Source: Gemmatimonadota bacterium (lineage in GTDB: Bacteria; Gemmatimonadota; Gemmatimonadetes; Longimicrobiales; Longimicrobiaceae). Taken from it: a stretch of DNA of 61,037 nt. Made by a program: the position numbers and the translations under genes. Positions 42,314-51,769 of this stretch are shown piece by piece (within the stretch, counting starts at the first letter, position 1; each line of letters opens with the position of its first letter). Under the pieces are notes generated by a model. It was not told the DNA's origin, did not search any database, and was given only the letters and a program-made list of their open reading frames with translations. Location of the stretch: positions 1 to 61,037 of the forward strand of contig JAQBQD010000184.1 in NCBI GenBank assembly GCA_028287185.1, given 5' to 3'.

Positions 42314-43111
42314 CTAGGCGGAGGGCGGGGCGGCGGCCGGCCGGCTGTCGGTGGAGCCGCGCAGGGCGTCGGTCGCCAGCGAGGGCGGGGCGAACACGTG
42401 GTCCGGACCGAACGCGGAGACCGCGAGCTTCAGGTCCAGCGCGATGTTGCGGAACCGGGCAGCGCTCTCCTGCGGGACCTCCACGCGCGAGAACAGGATG
42501 ACGGCGAACAGCTCGCCGCCGGACAGCAGCCCCCCGAAGCCGACGACCGAGCGGATGCGGTGCGGGCGCACGAAGTCGTCCTGCGCGGGGATGTAGGGGC
42601 TTCCCAGCGCCTCCGGCACGTAGAACACGTTGTACGTCTTGCCCTCGACCCCGCGCAGCAGCTCGGGCCGGGGCGACACCACGGACTCGATGTCCAGGCC
42701 CATCTGCCGGATCAGCTCGGCGATCATGGGCGCCTGCTCCACGATCTGCGCGCTGGGCAGGGGGATGGCCTGGTGCCCGCTGGAGCTGCGCCGCGCGTTC
42801 CACTGGGGCTGGTCGCCCGCGGTGGCGAGCAGCACCAGGCACTTCATCTCGTCCCAGGGCTGGCGCTCGCCCATGGCCCGCTGCGCGAACGCCTGCTGCT
42901 CGGGTTCCAGGATCCCGTACGGGTGCGTCTTGTAGAAGCGCACCAGGGCGCACTCGGGCTGCCCGTCCGCGCCCACGGCCTCCTCGCGGAAATAACGCAC
43001 CAGCGCCTGCGCGGCCTCTTCCATGCTGCCCGCGCCCTCGCACGCGCGCCGCGCCTGCAGCCCGCAGCGCAGCATGTCGCCAAGGTCGAACGTCTGGAGC
43101 GAGAACGGCAT
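42314..43111 (-). CDS. GAF-like putative sensor protein
   Basis: A 265-residue soluble protein from ATG 43111. The layout is a helical N-terminus (SLQTFDLGDMLRCGLQARR), a mixed alpha/beta middle with GDQPQWNARRSSSGHQAIPLPS, and a GAF-like segment (KTYNVFYVPEALGSPYIPAQDDFV, then SVVGFGGLLSGGELFAVILFSR). Stand-alone versions and versions fused to histidine kinases exist in myxobacteria and relatives, from memory. It probably senses a ligand and acts on a partner encoded elsewhere. The last residues form a short Ala/Pro tail. Confidence 0.6.
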   Translation of the reverse strand: MPFSLQTFDLGDMLRCGLQARRACEGAGSMEEAAQALVRYFREEAVGADGQPECALVRFYKTHPYGILEPEQQAFAQRAMGERQPWDEMKCLVLLATAGDQPQWNARRSSSGHQAIPLPSAQIVEQAPMIAELIRQMGLDIESVVSPRPELLRGVEGKTYNVFYVPEALGSPYIPAQDDFVRPHRIRSVVGFGGLLSGGELFAVILFSRVEVPQESAARFRNIALDLKLAVSAFGPDHVFAPPSLATDALRGSTDSRPAAAPPSA

Positions 43112-43482
43112 CGGACGGGATGAGTCGGATCGGGAGCCGCCGCCGGTCCAGGCGTTCGCCCGGACGGCGGAAGAGCCGGGCCGCCTGTGCATACTCCGAG
43201 CCGCGAAGGCCACAGCGACGCCCGCTCCGACCTCGGATCGCGCGGCCGACCGCCATCGCGCCGCGTGGACTCGGCCCGGGTGAGCCATGGCCTCCCGGAC
43301 GCCACATACCCGCGCCCTGCCGGGGCCCCGCGCCGCGGACGGCGCGGTCGAACCGGGCGCCGGTCCGGCGGGGCTGGATTCGGCGGGGGGCGGCGGATAG
43401 GTTCACGCCCTTGGCGCTTCGACGGCGCGTCGCGAATCGACCTGCGGAACGGGGGGAGGCGGATGGCGGCTGGGGCGGGCGC
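43112..43482. other. Divergent intergenic region
   Basis: About 370 bp between the GAF-like and symporter genes. No gene or clear promoter is seen. A GGGGGGAGGCGG purine tract at 43451-43462 is followed by an out-of-frame ATG; the symporter itself starts at GTG 43483. Confidence 0.35.
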
Positions 43483-44949
43483 GTGAGCCGCTTCTCGGGC
43501 GTGGACCTGGCGATCGTGGTGGCCTACACGCTGGGCGTCACCGCCTTCGGCATCTGGCTGGGCCGCCGCCAGAAGGACGCGCGCGACTACTTCCTGGCGG
43601 ACCGCTCCATCCCCTGGTGGGCCGTGTGCTTCTCGGTGGTGGCCACCGAGACCAGCGTGCTCACCTTCATCAGCGTGCCCGCCACCGCGTACACGTCCGA
43701 CCTGTGGATGCTGCAGCTGGCGGCGGGCTACCTGCTGGGCCGCATGGCCGTGGCCGCGCTGCTGCTGCCGGGCTACTTCACCGGCGAGCTGGCGACCGCG
43801 TACGCGCTGCTGGAGCGCCGCTTCGGGCCCGTGACCCGCCGCTTCGCGTCGCTCGTCTTCCTGGTCACGCGGGCGCTGGGCAGCAGCGTGCGGCTCTTCG
43901 CCTCGGCCATCCCGCTCAAGCTGGTGACGGGGCTCCCGTACTGGCAGGCCATCGCGCTCACCGGCGCGGTCACGCTGGTCTACACCTACTACGGCGGCCT
44001 GCGGGCCGTCGTCTGGGTGGACGTGGTGCAGATGGTGGTCTTCCTCGCGGGCGCCGGGGCCGCGCTGTGGATGCTGCTGCGGAAGGTGCCCGGCGGGTGG
44101 AGCGGCTTCGTGGCCGCCGCGGCGCCCGCGCACAAGCTGCGCATCCTCCACCTGGACGGCGGCTTCGCGGACGCGAAGTGGGTGCTGACGGGGCTCGTGG
44201 GCGGCGCGTTCCTGTCGATGGCCAGCCATGGCGTGGACCACCTGATCGTGCAGCGCCTGCTCGCCGCGCGGTCGCTGGGAGACGCGAGGAAGGCGCTGGT
44301 CGCCAGCGGGGTGGCGGTGATGGGGTTGTTCGCGCTCTTCCTGGTGATCGGCATCGGGCTGTACGCACACAACGGCGGCGCCGCGTTCGCCCGGCCCGAC
44401 GAGGTGTTCCCGCGCTTCATCGTGAACGATCTGCCGCCGGGCGTGGGCGGGCTGGTGATCGCCGCCATCTTCTCCATCGCCATGTCGTCCGAGGCGTCGG
44501 CCATCAACTCGCTGGCCTCGGTGCTCACGCACGACCTGTACGCCCCGCTGGCCGGACGCGAAGGGGACGACGCGCATCTGATGGGGGTCGGGCGGCGCTT
44601 CACGCTCGCCGCCGGGGCGGCGCTGGTGGGCGGGGCCATCCTCTTCCAGCTCGCCGCCACGGGCACGCCCATCGTTATCGTCGCCCTGCAGATCGCGTCG
44701 TTCACCTACGGCGGGCTGCTGGGGGGCTTCCTGCTGGGCCTGCTCTCGCCCCGTGCCGACGGGCACGACGCCGTGGCCGGCATGGCGGTTGCCATCGGCG
44801 GCATGGCCGCGCTGTGGGCGGCGCAGCAGTTCGGCGGCCTGCCGCGGCGCGTGGACACGCTGTGGTTCACGCTGCTGGGCGCGGCGCTCACGCTGGGGGC
44901 GGGCGAGGCCTCCCGCCGCCTCCGCCGGTCGACAGGGCGCGCGGCGTAG
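43483..44949 (+). CDS. Sodium/solute symporter (SSS family)
   Basis: A 488-residue membrane protein with about 13 helices, starting at GTG 43483. It begins GVDLAIVVAYTLGVTAFGIWLG, then RRQKDARDYFLADRS, the typical SSS N-terminus; ETSVLTFISVPATAY holds sodium-site residues in helix 2. Later, VYTYYGGLRAVVWVDVVQ (the SSS signature region) and SIAMSSEASAINSLASV are seen. The family takes up sugars, amino acids, sialic acids or vitamins; no neighbouring catabolic gene reveals the substrate. It is 73 nt from uppP and could share a transcript with it. Confidence 0.9.
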   Translation: MSRFSGVDLAIVVAYTLGVTAFGIWLGRRQKDARDYFLADRSIPWWAVCFSVVATETSVLTFISVPATAYTSDLWMLQLAAGYLLGRMAVAALLLPGYFTGELATAYALLERRFGPVTRRFASLVFLVTRALGSSVRLFASAIPLKLVTGLPYWQAIALTGAVTLVYTYYGGLRAVVWVDVVQMVVFLAGAGAALWMLLRKVPGGWSGFVAAAAPAHKLRILHLDGGFADAKWVLTGLVGGAFLSMASHGVDHLIVQRLLAARSLGDARKALVASGVAVMGLFALFLVIGIGLYAHNGGAAFARPDEVFPRFIVNDLPPGVGGLVIAAIFSIAMSSEASAINSLASVLTHDLYAPLAGREGDDAHLMGVGRRFTLAAGAALVGGAILFQLAATGTPIVIVALQIASFTYGGLLGGFLLGLLSPRADGHDAVAGMAVAIGGMAALWAAQQFGGLPRRVDTLWFTLLGAALTLGAGEASRRLRRSTGRAA

Positions 44950-45022
44950 GATCGACGACGGGACGGTCGGACGCGGCGCGGAAGGCTTCCCGCGCCTTCA
45001 CTCTTTCACGGAACCGGTGCCG

Positions 45023-45844
45023 ATGGACCTGATCCTCTTCCTGAAGACGGTGGTGATGGGGCTGGTGGAGGGCGCCACCGAGTTCCTTCCCGTCTCGTCC
45101 ACCGGGCACCTGATCATCGCCGGCGAGTGGCTCCACTTCCTGGACGACCGGCCGCAGACGCGCGACAGCTTCGAGATCATCATCCAGCTGGGCGCCATCC
45201 TGGCCGTGGTGTGGTTCTACCGCGCGAAGATCTGGGAGGTGCTGCGGCGGCTGGGCAAGGACGCCACGGCCAACCGGCTCTTCTTCAACCTGGTCCTGGC
45301 CTTCCTGCCCGCCGCCGCCGTGGGGCTGGTCGCGCACAAGTGGATCAAGACGCACCTCTTCAACCCCGTCAACGTGGCGATCGCGCTGGTCGTGGGCGGC
45401 GTGGTCATCCTCGTCATCGAGGCGTGGAAGCGGCGCGTCGATACGGAGACGGTGGACGACATCCGCCCGAAGACGGCGTTCGGCATCGGGCTGTGCCAGG
45501 TGCTCTCGCTCGTTCCCGGCACCTCGCGCTCGGCGGCCACCATCCTGGGCGGCGTGTCGCTGGGCCTGTCGCGGGTGGCGGCCACGGAGTTCTCGTTCTT
45601 CCTGGCCATCCCGGTGATGTTCGCGGCCACGGGGCTGGACCTGGCGAGGAGCTACCACGACCTGCACGGCGCGGACGTCCCCGTCTTCGCCGTGGGCTTC
45701 ATCGTCTCGTTCCTCTCCGCGCTGGTGGTGATCAAGGCGCTCCTGCGCTTCGTCGCCAGCCACACCTTCCGCGGCTTCGCCTGGTACCGCATCGCCTTCG
45801 GGCTCCTGCTCCTGGCGTGGTACTACCTGCATCCCGCGGCGTGA
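45023..45844 (+). CDS. uppP: Undecaprenyl-diphosphatase UppP (BacA)
   Basis: A 273-residue membrane enzyme of typical length with seven to eight helices. The first catalytic motif EGATEFLPVSSTGHL is at 16-30, and the second is LVPGTSRSAATI. It removes phosphate from undecaprenyl diphosphate to recycle the lipid carrier for peptidoglycan and other surface polymers, and gives bacitracin tolerance when abundant. The stop overlaps the GTG of a small membrane protein gene by 4 nt (GTGA). Confidence 0.95.
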   Translation: MDLILFLKTVVMGLVEGATEFLPVSSTGHLIIAGEWLHFLDDRPQTRDSFEIIIQLGAILAVVWFYRAKIWEVLRRLGKDATANRLFFNLVLAFLPAAAVGLVAHKWIKTHLFNPVNVAIALVVGGVVILVIEAWKRRVDTETVDDIRPKTAFGIGLCQVLSLVPGTSRSAATILGGVSLGLSRVAATEFSFFLAIPVMFAATGLDLARSYHDLHGADVPVFAVGFIVSFLSALVVIKALLRFVASHTFRGFAWYRIAFGLLLLAWYYLHPAA

Positions 45845-46260
45845 CGCGTTCGATGGAACCCATGCCCCCCGGCCGCCTGCCGGCGTGGCTGGTGCGCCTC
45901 GTCCTGTCCGTCGCCGTCGCGGGCCTGGCGGCGCTGGGCGCGATGCTGCTGGGCGGCGGGCGCGGGAGATGGACGGCCGTCGCGGTGCCGGCGGCGGCGG
46001 CGGGGCTCGGCTTCTTCGCCGTGATGTCGCTGCTGGCATCGCCCGCGCTGGGGCGTGCGCTGATGACGGAGCGGGGGCGCGCGATGGCGGGAACCGTGGC
46101 CGGCGCGCTCTTCTGGTTCCTCGCGGCCGCCGTCCTTTCCACCGTCCTCGGCCTGCGCGTGCACCCGGCGGCGGCGGGATCGGCGGCGGCGCTGGCGTGG
46201 TGCGCGGCCGGCTGGCTGGTGCGCCGCGGCCGCGGCGCGGACGGCCCGCCGGAGGGCTGA
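45841..46260 (+). CDS. Small membrane protein coupled to uppP
   Basis: A 139-residue protein if it begins at GTG 45841, which overlaps the uppP stop; ATG 45853 is an alternative start. Four hydrophobic helices are visible (LVLSVAVAGLAALGAMLL; VAVPAAAAGLGFFAVMSLLA; MAGTVAGALFWFLAAAVLSTVL; AAALAWCAAGWLV), with an arginine/glycine-rich C-terminus. No family recognised. The coupling suggests a role in envelope metabolism with UppP. Confidence 0.6.
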   Translation: MTRSMEPMPPGRLPAWLVRLVLSVAVAGLAALGAMLLGGGRGRWTAVAVPAAAAGLGFFAVMSLLASPALGRALMTERGRAMAGTVAGALFWFLAAAVLSTVLGLRVHPAAAGSAAALAWCAAGWLVRRGRGADGPPEG

Positions 46261-46503
46261 GCGGGCTCGGGGGAGGACGCCTGCGACGCGGCCGGACGAA
46301 GCCGTCGGGAGCGGGCGGCGGAAGGCGTTGCGGGGCGGGATCATAGGCGGCCCGCGAAGGGTACATCGACACCGATCCAGACGTTCGACCCGGCGGCGTT
46401 CGCCGGGCCGATTCTTGCGACCGGCCGCGCCGACGCGGCGGAGTCGCCGCATGGGGGGCCGCGAGCCGGGGCCCTCCTCCACCCGTTTGTTCGGACGGAC
46501 GGA

Positions 46504-48432
46504 ATGAAGCTCGCACTTCGCACCTCGCTGCTCGCCCTGGCCGTGGCGCACGCCGGCGCCGCGGCGGCCCAGATCGTTCCCGGCGGCGCGGGCGTGGGGG
46601 ACACCTCCATCTTCGCGCCGCTCACCCTGCTGCCCTCGCCCTCGCTGGTGCGCACGGGGGCGGGGGCGCCGGGCTCGCGCTACTGGCAGAACCGCGCCGA
46701 CTACGACCTGACGGCCACCATCGACACGGCGGCGAAGACGGTGGCGGGCCATATGCGCCTGCGCTACACCAACCACTCGCCCGACACCCTGCGCTTCGTC
46801 TGGGTGCAGACCGAGCAGAACGCCTTCCGCAACAACTCGCTCAACTCGTACGTCTACCCGCAGGACTCGCGCTTCGGGGCGCGCGGCTTCGAGGGCGGCG
46901 ACGTGATCGAGCGCTTCGTGCAGGTGGCGGCGGGCGGGCGCGAGGTGCCGCTCAAGCTGCGCGGCAACGAGACGGTCACCAAGGTGGACCTGGCCGAGCC
47001 GCTGGCCCCCGGCGGCACCGCGGTGCTGGACGCGTCGTGGCACTTCTCGGTGCCCGAGCACGGCGCCGACCGCATGGGCCGCGACGGCGCCCTGTACGAG
47101 ATCGCGCAGTGGTATCCCCGCGTCAACGTGTACGACGACGTGCGCGGGTGGAACATGGAGCCCTACCTGGGCCAGGGCGAGTTCTACCTGGACTACGGCG
47201 ACATCACCTACTCGGTGACGGTGCCCGCGGGCTACATCGTGGCCGGCACGGGCATGCTGCAGAACCCCGCCGAGGTGCTGCCCCCCGCGCAGGTGGCGCG
47301 CCTGCGCCAGGCCGCCACGTCCGCCACGCCGGTGCGCATCATCACCGCCGAGGACCTGCGGAGCGGCGCCGCGCGTCCGCGGAAGAACGGCGTGCTCACC
47401 TGGCGCTTCGCCGCGCAGAACGTGCGCGACGTCGCCTTCGCCGCATCGCCCGACTACCAGTGGGACGCGTCGAGCTGGGACGGCACGCTGGCCATGGGCT
47501 ACTACCGCCCTGCGGCCGCGGACAACTGGCACGACGCGGCCGACCAGTCGCGCATGTCCATCCAGGAGTACTCGGAGCGCTGGTTCCGCTACCCCTGGCC
47601 GCAGATCAGCGCGGTGGAGGGCCCCATCAGCGGCATGGAGTATCCCATGCTGGCGATGGAGAACCACAGCGAGGACAAGTACGACCTGTACAACGTGGTG
47701 ACCCACGAGATCGGGCACGACTGGTTCCCCATGATCGTGGGCTCCAACGAGCGCATGCACATGTGGCAGGACGAGGGCCTCAACACCTACATCAACACCT
47801 TCTCCGAAGCGCGCCGCTACCCCGAGAAGGGCACGCAGCCCGTCCGCTCGCGCGAGGAGATGGACCGGGTGGAGAACGCCCAGCGCAACAACACCGACCA
47901 CGTGGTGGACGTGCAGCCCGACCGCGTGCCCCCCACGCAGCTGGGCCTGTCGCAGTACTGGAAGCCCAGCGCGGCGCTCCAGATCCTGCGCCAGGAGGTG
48001 ATGGGGCCCGAGGCGTTCGACGACGCCTTCCGCACCTACATCCGCCGCTGGGCCTTCAAGCACCCCACCCCGGCCGACTTCTTCCGCACCATGGAGGACG
48101 TGGGCGGGCGGCGGCTGGACTGGTTCTGGCGCGAGTTCTTCCTGGAGAATCCCAAGTTCGACCAGGCCGTGGGCAGCGTAACGCCCAGCGGCGCCAACGT
48201 GCAGGTCACGTACGTCAACCACGGCCGCGGCGTGCTGCCCATCCGCGCCCGCTTCACCTTTGCGGACGGCACCTCGCAGGACTACAACTACCCGGCCGAG
48301 GTGTGGAGCACCAACACCGCCGCGTACGAGCGCACCTACCCGCTGGGCGGCAAGCAGCTCGTGCGCATCACGCTGGACCCCGACAAGAAGCTGATCGACA
48401 TCGACCGCTCCAACAACGTCTGGCAGCGCTGA
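46504..48432 (+). CDS. M1-family metallopeptidase (secreted)
   Basis: A 642-residue protein with a Sec signal (residues 1-22, AAAAQ). Zinc site HEIGH (401-405) with Glu424 gives HEXXH-x18-E; the exopeptidase motif appears as SGMEYP (376-381) rather than GAMEN. The catalytic tyrosine is probably in the C-terminal helical region. No ERAP-type C-terminal domain follows; instead a beta domain ends the protein. It is likely a periplasmic or secreted aminopeptidase. A hairpin at 48481-48521 follows. Confidence 0.9.
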   Translation: MKLALRTSLLALAVAHAGAAAAQIVPGGAGVGDTSIFAPLTLLPSPSLVRTGAGAPGSRYWQNRADYDLTATIDTAAKTVAGHMRLRYTNHSPDTLRFVWVQTEQNAFRNNSLNSYVYPQDSRFGARGFEGGDVIERFVQVAAGGREVPLKLRGNETVTKVDLAEPLAPGGTAVLDASWHFSVPEHGADRMGRDGALYEIAQWYPRVNVYDDVRGWNMEPYLGQGEFYLDYGDITYSVTVPAGYIVAGTGMLQNPAEVLPPAQVARLRQAATSATPVRIITAEDLRSGAARPRKNGVLTWRFAAQNVRDVAFAASPDYQWDASSWDGTLAMGYYRPAAADNWHDAADQSRMSIQEYSERWFRYPWPQISAVEGPISGMEYPMLAMENHSEDKYDLYNVVTHEIGHDWFPMIVGSNERMHMWQDEGLNTYINTFSEARRYPEKGTQPVRSREEMDRVENAQRNNTDHVVDVQPDRVPPTQLGLSQYWKPSAALQILRQEVMGPEAFDDAFRTYIRRWAFKHPTPADFFRTMEDVGGRRLDWFWREFFLENPKFDQAVGSVTPSGANVQVTYVNHGRGVLPIRARFTFADGTSQDYNYPAEVWSTNTAAYERTYPLGGKQLVRITLDPDKKLIDIDRSNNVWQR

Positions 48433-48480
48433 TCGGCGGCTGACGGTCGGTCGGTCGCGGAAGCGCCGGGCAATCGGTTG

Positions 48481-48521
48481 GACGAAGGGGCGGCTCCCAC
48501 GCGCGAAGCCGCCCCTTCGTC
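48481..48521 (+). terminator. 15-bp hairpin terminator
   Basis: GACGAAGGGGCGGCT pairs exactly with AGCCGCCCCTTCGTC around CCCACGCGCGA, followed by GTTCC, 48 nt after the M1 peptidase gene. Confidence 0.75.
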
Positions 48522-48946
48522 GTTCCTCGGACGTTTCCCACGACGATTCATTCGATTCGGTCGATTTGATCCTTCCGGCGTGCGCCGGCGCTCCGCGGCA
48601 CCGTCGATCGACACGGACGGATTGCTCGACCGGTCCCGATCCGCGAGTCGCTTCCGACTCCCGGCCGAGGTCGATCATCGGATCATCCGGAAGCCACGTG
48701 AAGCATGCCGGCCGGTCGTATGCCGCCAAGGTGGACACCGCACCACCTGCGGCGCCAAGAGCGCGGGGTGGCCACCATCGCCGCCGGGAAACTGGCGTTC
48801 TTGCCTTCCGGGGAACGCAGGCATAGCATGTGTGGTCCGGGATCATCCGTCGCCGCCGCGCGTGGCGAGAATGCGGCGGAAGAGGCGCCCCCGCGCCGCG
48901 TACGATCCCGTGCTTCCTCCCCCCGCCGTACCCTCGCAGAGCCCAG
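48522..48946. other. Intergenic TCGA/GATC-rich stretch
   Basis: About 425 bp. From 48540 to 48700 the sequence is a patchwork of GATTCATTCGATTCGG, GTCGATTTGATCC, GTCGATCGACACGG and GGTCGATCATCGGATCATCC. The rest is ordinary GC-rich DNA leading to the FN3 gene. No gene supported. Confidence 0.5.
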
Positions 48947-51670
48947 ATGCCGGACCCCGCAGACGCCCTCGATCCGTTCGTGCCCGTGGTGGTGGGCGTG
49001 TCCATCCACGGCGCATCCGTCATCGTGGACTGGGACACCGTGCCCGGTGCCGCCGACTACCAGGTGGAGGTGCTGGGCGCGGACGGCGAGCCGCTCGGTC
49101 CGCCGCCCGCGATGGAGCCCGGCGGAGACGCATCGAGCGTGGTGCTGAGCGGCCCGGCGCTGGCGGACGGCGCGCGCATCACCGTCCGGGTGCGCTCCGT
49201 CTCCGCCTGGTCGAAGGCGACGGAGCTCGCGCTGGTGATGCTGGAGGCCCCGCAGCCGCCCGCCCTCTCCTTCGCGGCGGATGCCATCGCGGCGAGCTGG
49301 CCGCCCATCGCCGGTGCAGTGGCGTACGAGGTGGAGGTGCTGGACGCGGACGGCCTGCCCCTGCACCCGCAGCCGGACGCTACCACGGACGGTACCGCGG
49401 CGGAGATCGAAGCGTCCGCGCTGGCGACGGGTGTGGAATACGGCGTCCGCGTGCGCGCCTCCGCCGGCATCGCCACGAGCGCGTGGGGGCGTGCGGCGAC
49501 GGTGCGCGCCGCCCGCGTTCCGCAGCCGGTGCTCGTGGACGCGCTGTATCGCGGCGGCAAGGTGGACTTCACATGGTCGCCCATCCCGGGCGCCACGCGC
49601 TACCTGGTGCAGGTGCTGGACGCGGAGGGCACGCGACTTTCTCCGCAGCCCTCGGTCAGCGGCTTCAACCACTCGGCGACCATCGCCGGTGCGGGCATCG
49701 GCGGGGGCGCGCGCGTTCAGGTGCAGGTGGGCGTGGAGGTGGCGGGGCAGGGCACCGCGTGGAGCGATCCGCTGCCGCTGGAGCTGGTGGACCTGCCCGC
49801 GCCCGCGGACGTGGTGGCGACCGTCGCCGGCGGCACCTTCGCCGCCCGCTGGAGCGCGGTGCCGGGCGCCGCCGGCTATCGCGTGGAGGTGCTGGACGAC
49901 GGCGGCCAGCCCGTGCCCGCGCATCCACCCGTGGACGTGCAGCAGCCCACCGTGCGGTTCGACGCGCCGGCGGAGGCGGCAGGCGGCCTGCAGGTGCGCG
50001 TGACGGCCACGGCGCCGCACGTGGAGGGCGCGCCCAGCGATCCCGTGCCCTTCGCCGCGAACCTGCTGCCGGCGCCCGGCGACCTGGCCGTCGTCTACCT
50101 GGCGGCGGAGCGGCGCGTGTCGCTGTCGTGGAGTGCGGTGGAGGGCGCGGCGGCGTACGTGGTGGGGCTGCTGCTGGACGGCGCCCCCCTGCCCGGCCAG
50201 CCCGCGCTGGAGACGCACGCCACACGCGCCACGCCTGCGGCGACGCTGGCGCCCGGCACCGCCTACGAGGTCCGCGTGCGCGCCGCCCGCCCGGACGCGG
50301 ACGGCGCCTGGGCCACGGCGGACTTCGTGGCGCTGGACCTGGCCGCGCCCACGGGCCTGGGCGTGCGGCCCGGCGACGACGGCTTCCGCGCTGCGTGGAG
50401 CGCCGTGCCGGGCGCCGCGGGCTATCAGGTGCACGTGCTGGACGCCGACGCGGAGCCGCTGGCGCCCGCACCGGACGTGGCGGTGGACGGCACCACGGCG
50501 CGCATCTCCGGTCCCGCGCTGGCTGCCGCGGGATACTTCGAGGTGCGCGTGCGGGCCACGGCGCCGGGCGTGCTGGGGCCGTTCGGCGAGCCGGCCACGC
50601 CGGGGCTGGCGGCCGGCGCCCCGCCCGCGGAGGTGCGCGCGCTCTACCACTCGGCCTCGCGCCGGGTGACGGCGGCGTGGGCGCCCGTCCCCGCCGCCAT
50701 GGGCTACCAGGCGCGTCTCGCCGACGCGGCGGGCCAGCCGCTGGGCGACGCGGTGTCGGGGGACGACCCGCGGGCGGCGCTGGACGGCTCCGCGCTGGAG
50801 GAAGGCGCCGCGTACGGCGTCCAGGTGCGCGCCACCACCGCCGACGGCGAGGGAGACTGGTCGCCCGCCGCGCCCTTCACCGTCGTGGACCTGCGGCCGC
50901 CCACGCTGCTGCGCGCCTTCGCGGGCGCCGAGGGCATCCGCGCGGAGTGGAGCCCGGTCGACGGCGCGGCGGGCTACGAGGTGCGCGTGGACGATGCCGA
51001 GGGCACGCGCGTCTCCCCCGCGCCCGCGGCGGACGTGGCCGGCACCTCGGCCTTCATCGCCCGCGCCTCCGTCGCCGGCCGCGGGTACGTGGAGGTGCGC
51101 GCCCGCGCGACCGTCCCCGGCGCCGTGGGAACGTGGAGCGCGCCGCAGGGCGTGCAGCTCGCATCCCCCACCGGCGCGGACGACGACCACGACGGTCCCG
51201 TGGAGCCGACGGCACAGGCTCGATCGAAAGACGCATCCGCCGATTCGCCGTCATCCACCGAAACGCCCTCCGCGACGGATGCCGGCATCGATCGCGCGAC
51301 ATCGTCCGCGGCCGCCGCGGACGGCTTCGCGGCGGAACCGGCTGATGCGCCCTCGGAGAACGGCGCGCGTGCCTCGGCCGATGCCGCCGGCGAATCGTCC
51401 GGATCCACTGATTCGCCCGAATCCACGGGTCCGGCAGGAGGCACGTATCCTCCAGCAGAATCCGACGAGTCGGGCGAATCAGGCGAGTCGGGTGGCTCGG
51501 ACGAGTCCGGGGAGGAAGGACCTGCGCCTTCCGGGGATGATGGGGCGTCGGAGCAGCCGCCGACGCCGGTGCCGCAGCACGTTCCCGGCGTGGAGACCAT
51601 CCCCGGAATCGGCGGCCTTCCCGCCGCGCCTGCGGAGCCCGACGCGGAAGAGGTGGAGGCGGTGGGGTGA
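48947..51670 (+). CDS. Large FN3-repeat protein without signal peptide
   Basis: A 907-residue protein from ATG 48947. About eight fibronectin-III-like domains of about 90 residues run to about residue 740. The recurring core is W-x-x-V-P-G-A-A-x-Y-x-V-x-V-L-D-A-x-G, then a-x-x-Y-x-V-R-V-R-A. The remaining roughly 165 residues are low complexity: Ser, Asp, Glu, Ala, Pro (SDESGESGESGGSDESGEEG). There is no N-terminal hydrophobic signal, so the protein would stay inside or leave by a non-Sec route. Its role is unknown; possibly scaffolding or adhesion. The tail's DNA resembles TCGA-type patches elsewhere. A 12-bp hairpin follows. Confidence 0.75.
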   Translation: MPDPADALDPFVPVVVGVSIHGASVIVDWDTVPGAADYQVEVLGADGEPLGPPPAMEPGGDASSVVLSGPALADGARITVRVRSVSAWSKATELALVMLEAPQPPALSFAADAIAASWPPIAGAVAYEVEVLDADGLPLHPQPDATTDGTAAEIEASALATGVEYGVRVRASAGIATSAWGRAATVRAARVPQPVLVDALYRGGKVDFTWSPIPGATRYLVQVLDAEGTRLSPQPSVSGFNHSATIAGAGIGGGARVQVQVGVEVAGQGTAWSDPLPLELVDLPAPADVVATVAGGTFAARWSAVPGAAGYRVEVLDDGGQPVPAHPPVDVQQPTVRFDAPAEAAGGLQVRVTATAPHVEGAPSDPVPFAANLLPAPGDLAVVYLAAERRVSLSWSAVEGAAAYVVGLLLDGAPLPGQPALETHATRATPAATLAPGTAYEVRVRAARPDADGAWATADFVALDLAAPTGLGVRPGDDGFRAAWSAVPGAAGYQVHVLDADAEPLAPAPDVAVDGTTARISGPALAAAGYFEVRVRATAPGVLGPFGEPATPGLAAGAPPAEVRALYHSASRRVTAAWAPVPAAMGYQARLADAAGQPLGDAVSGDDPRAALDGSALEEGAAYGVQVRATTADGEGDWSPAAPFTVVDLRPPTLLRAFAGAEGIRAEWSPVDGAAGYEVRVDDAEGTRVSPAPAADVAGTSAFIARASVAGRGYVEVRARATVPGAVGTWSAPQGVQLASPTGADDDHDGPVEPTAQARSKDASADSPSSTETPSATDAGIDRATSSAAAADGFAAEPADAPSENGARASADAAGESSGSTDSPESTGPAGGTYPPAESDESGESGESGGSDESGEEGPAPSGDDGASEQPPTPVPQHVPGVETIPGIGGLPAAPAEPDAEEVEAVG

Positions 51671-51701
51671 TACGCGGCGAGAGTCGAAACCGCAAAAGAG
51701 A

Positions 51702-51735
51702 GACGGGCCCGCGGAAGCATCCACGCGGGCCCGTC
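51702..51735. terminator. 12-bp hairpin between convergent genes
   Basis: GACGGGCCCGCG pairs with CGCGGGCCCGTC around GAAGCATCCA, 31 nt after the FN3 gene and 34 nt beyond the facing M20 gene stop. Confidence 0.7.
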
Positions 51736-51769
51736 GTTCCTCTCCGACTCGGAGAGGCCGGCGCGAGGC

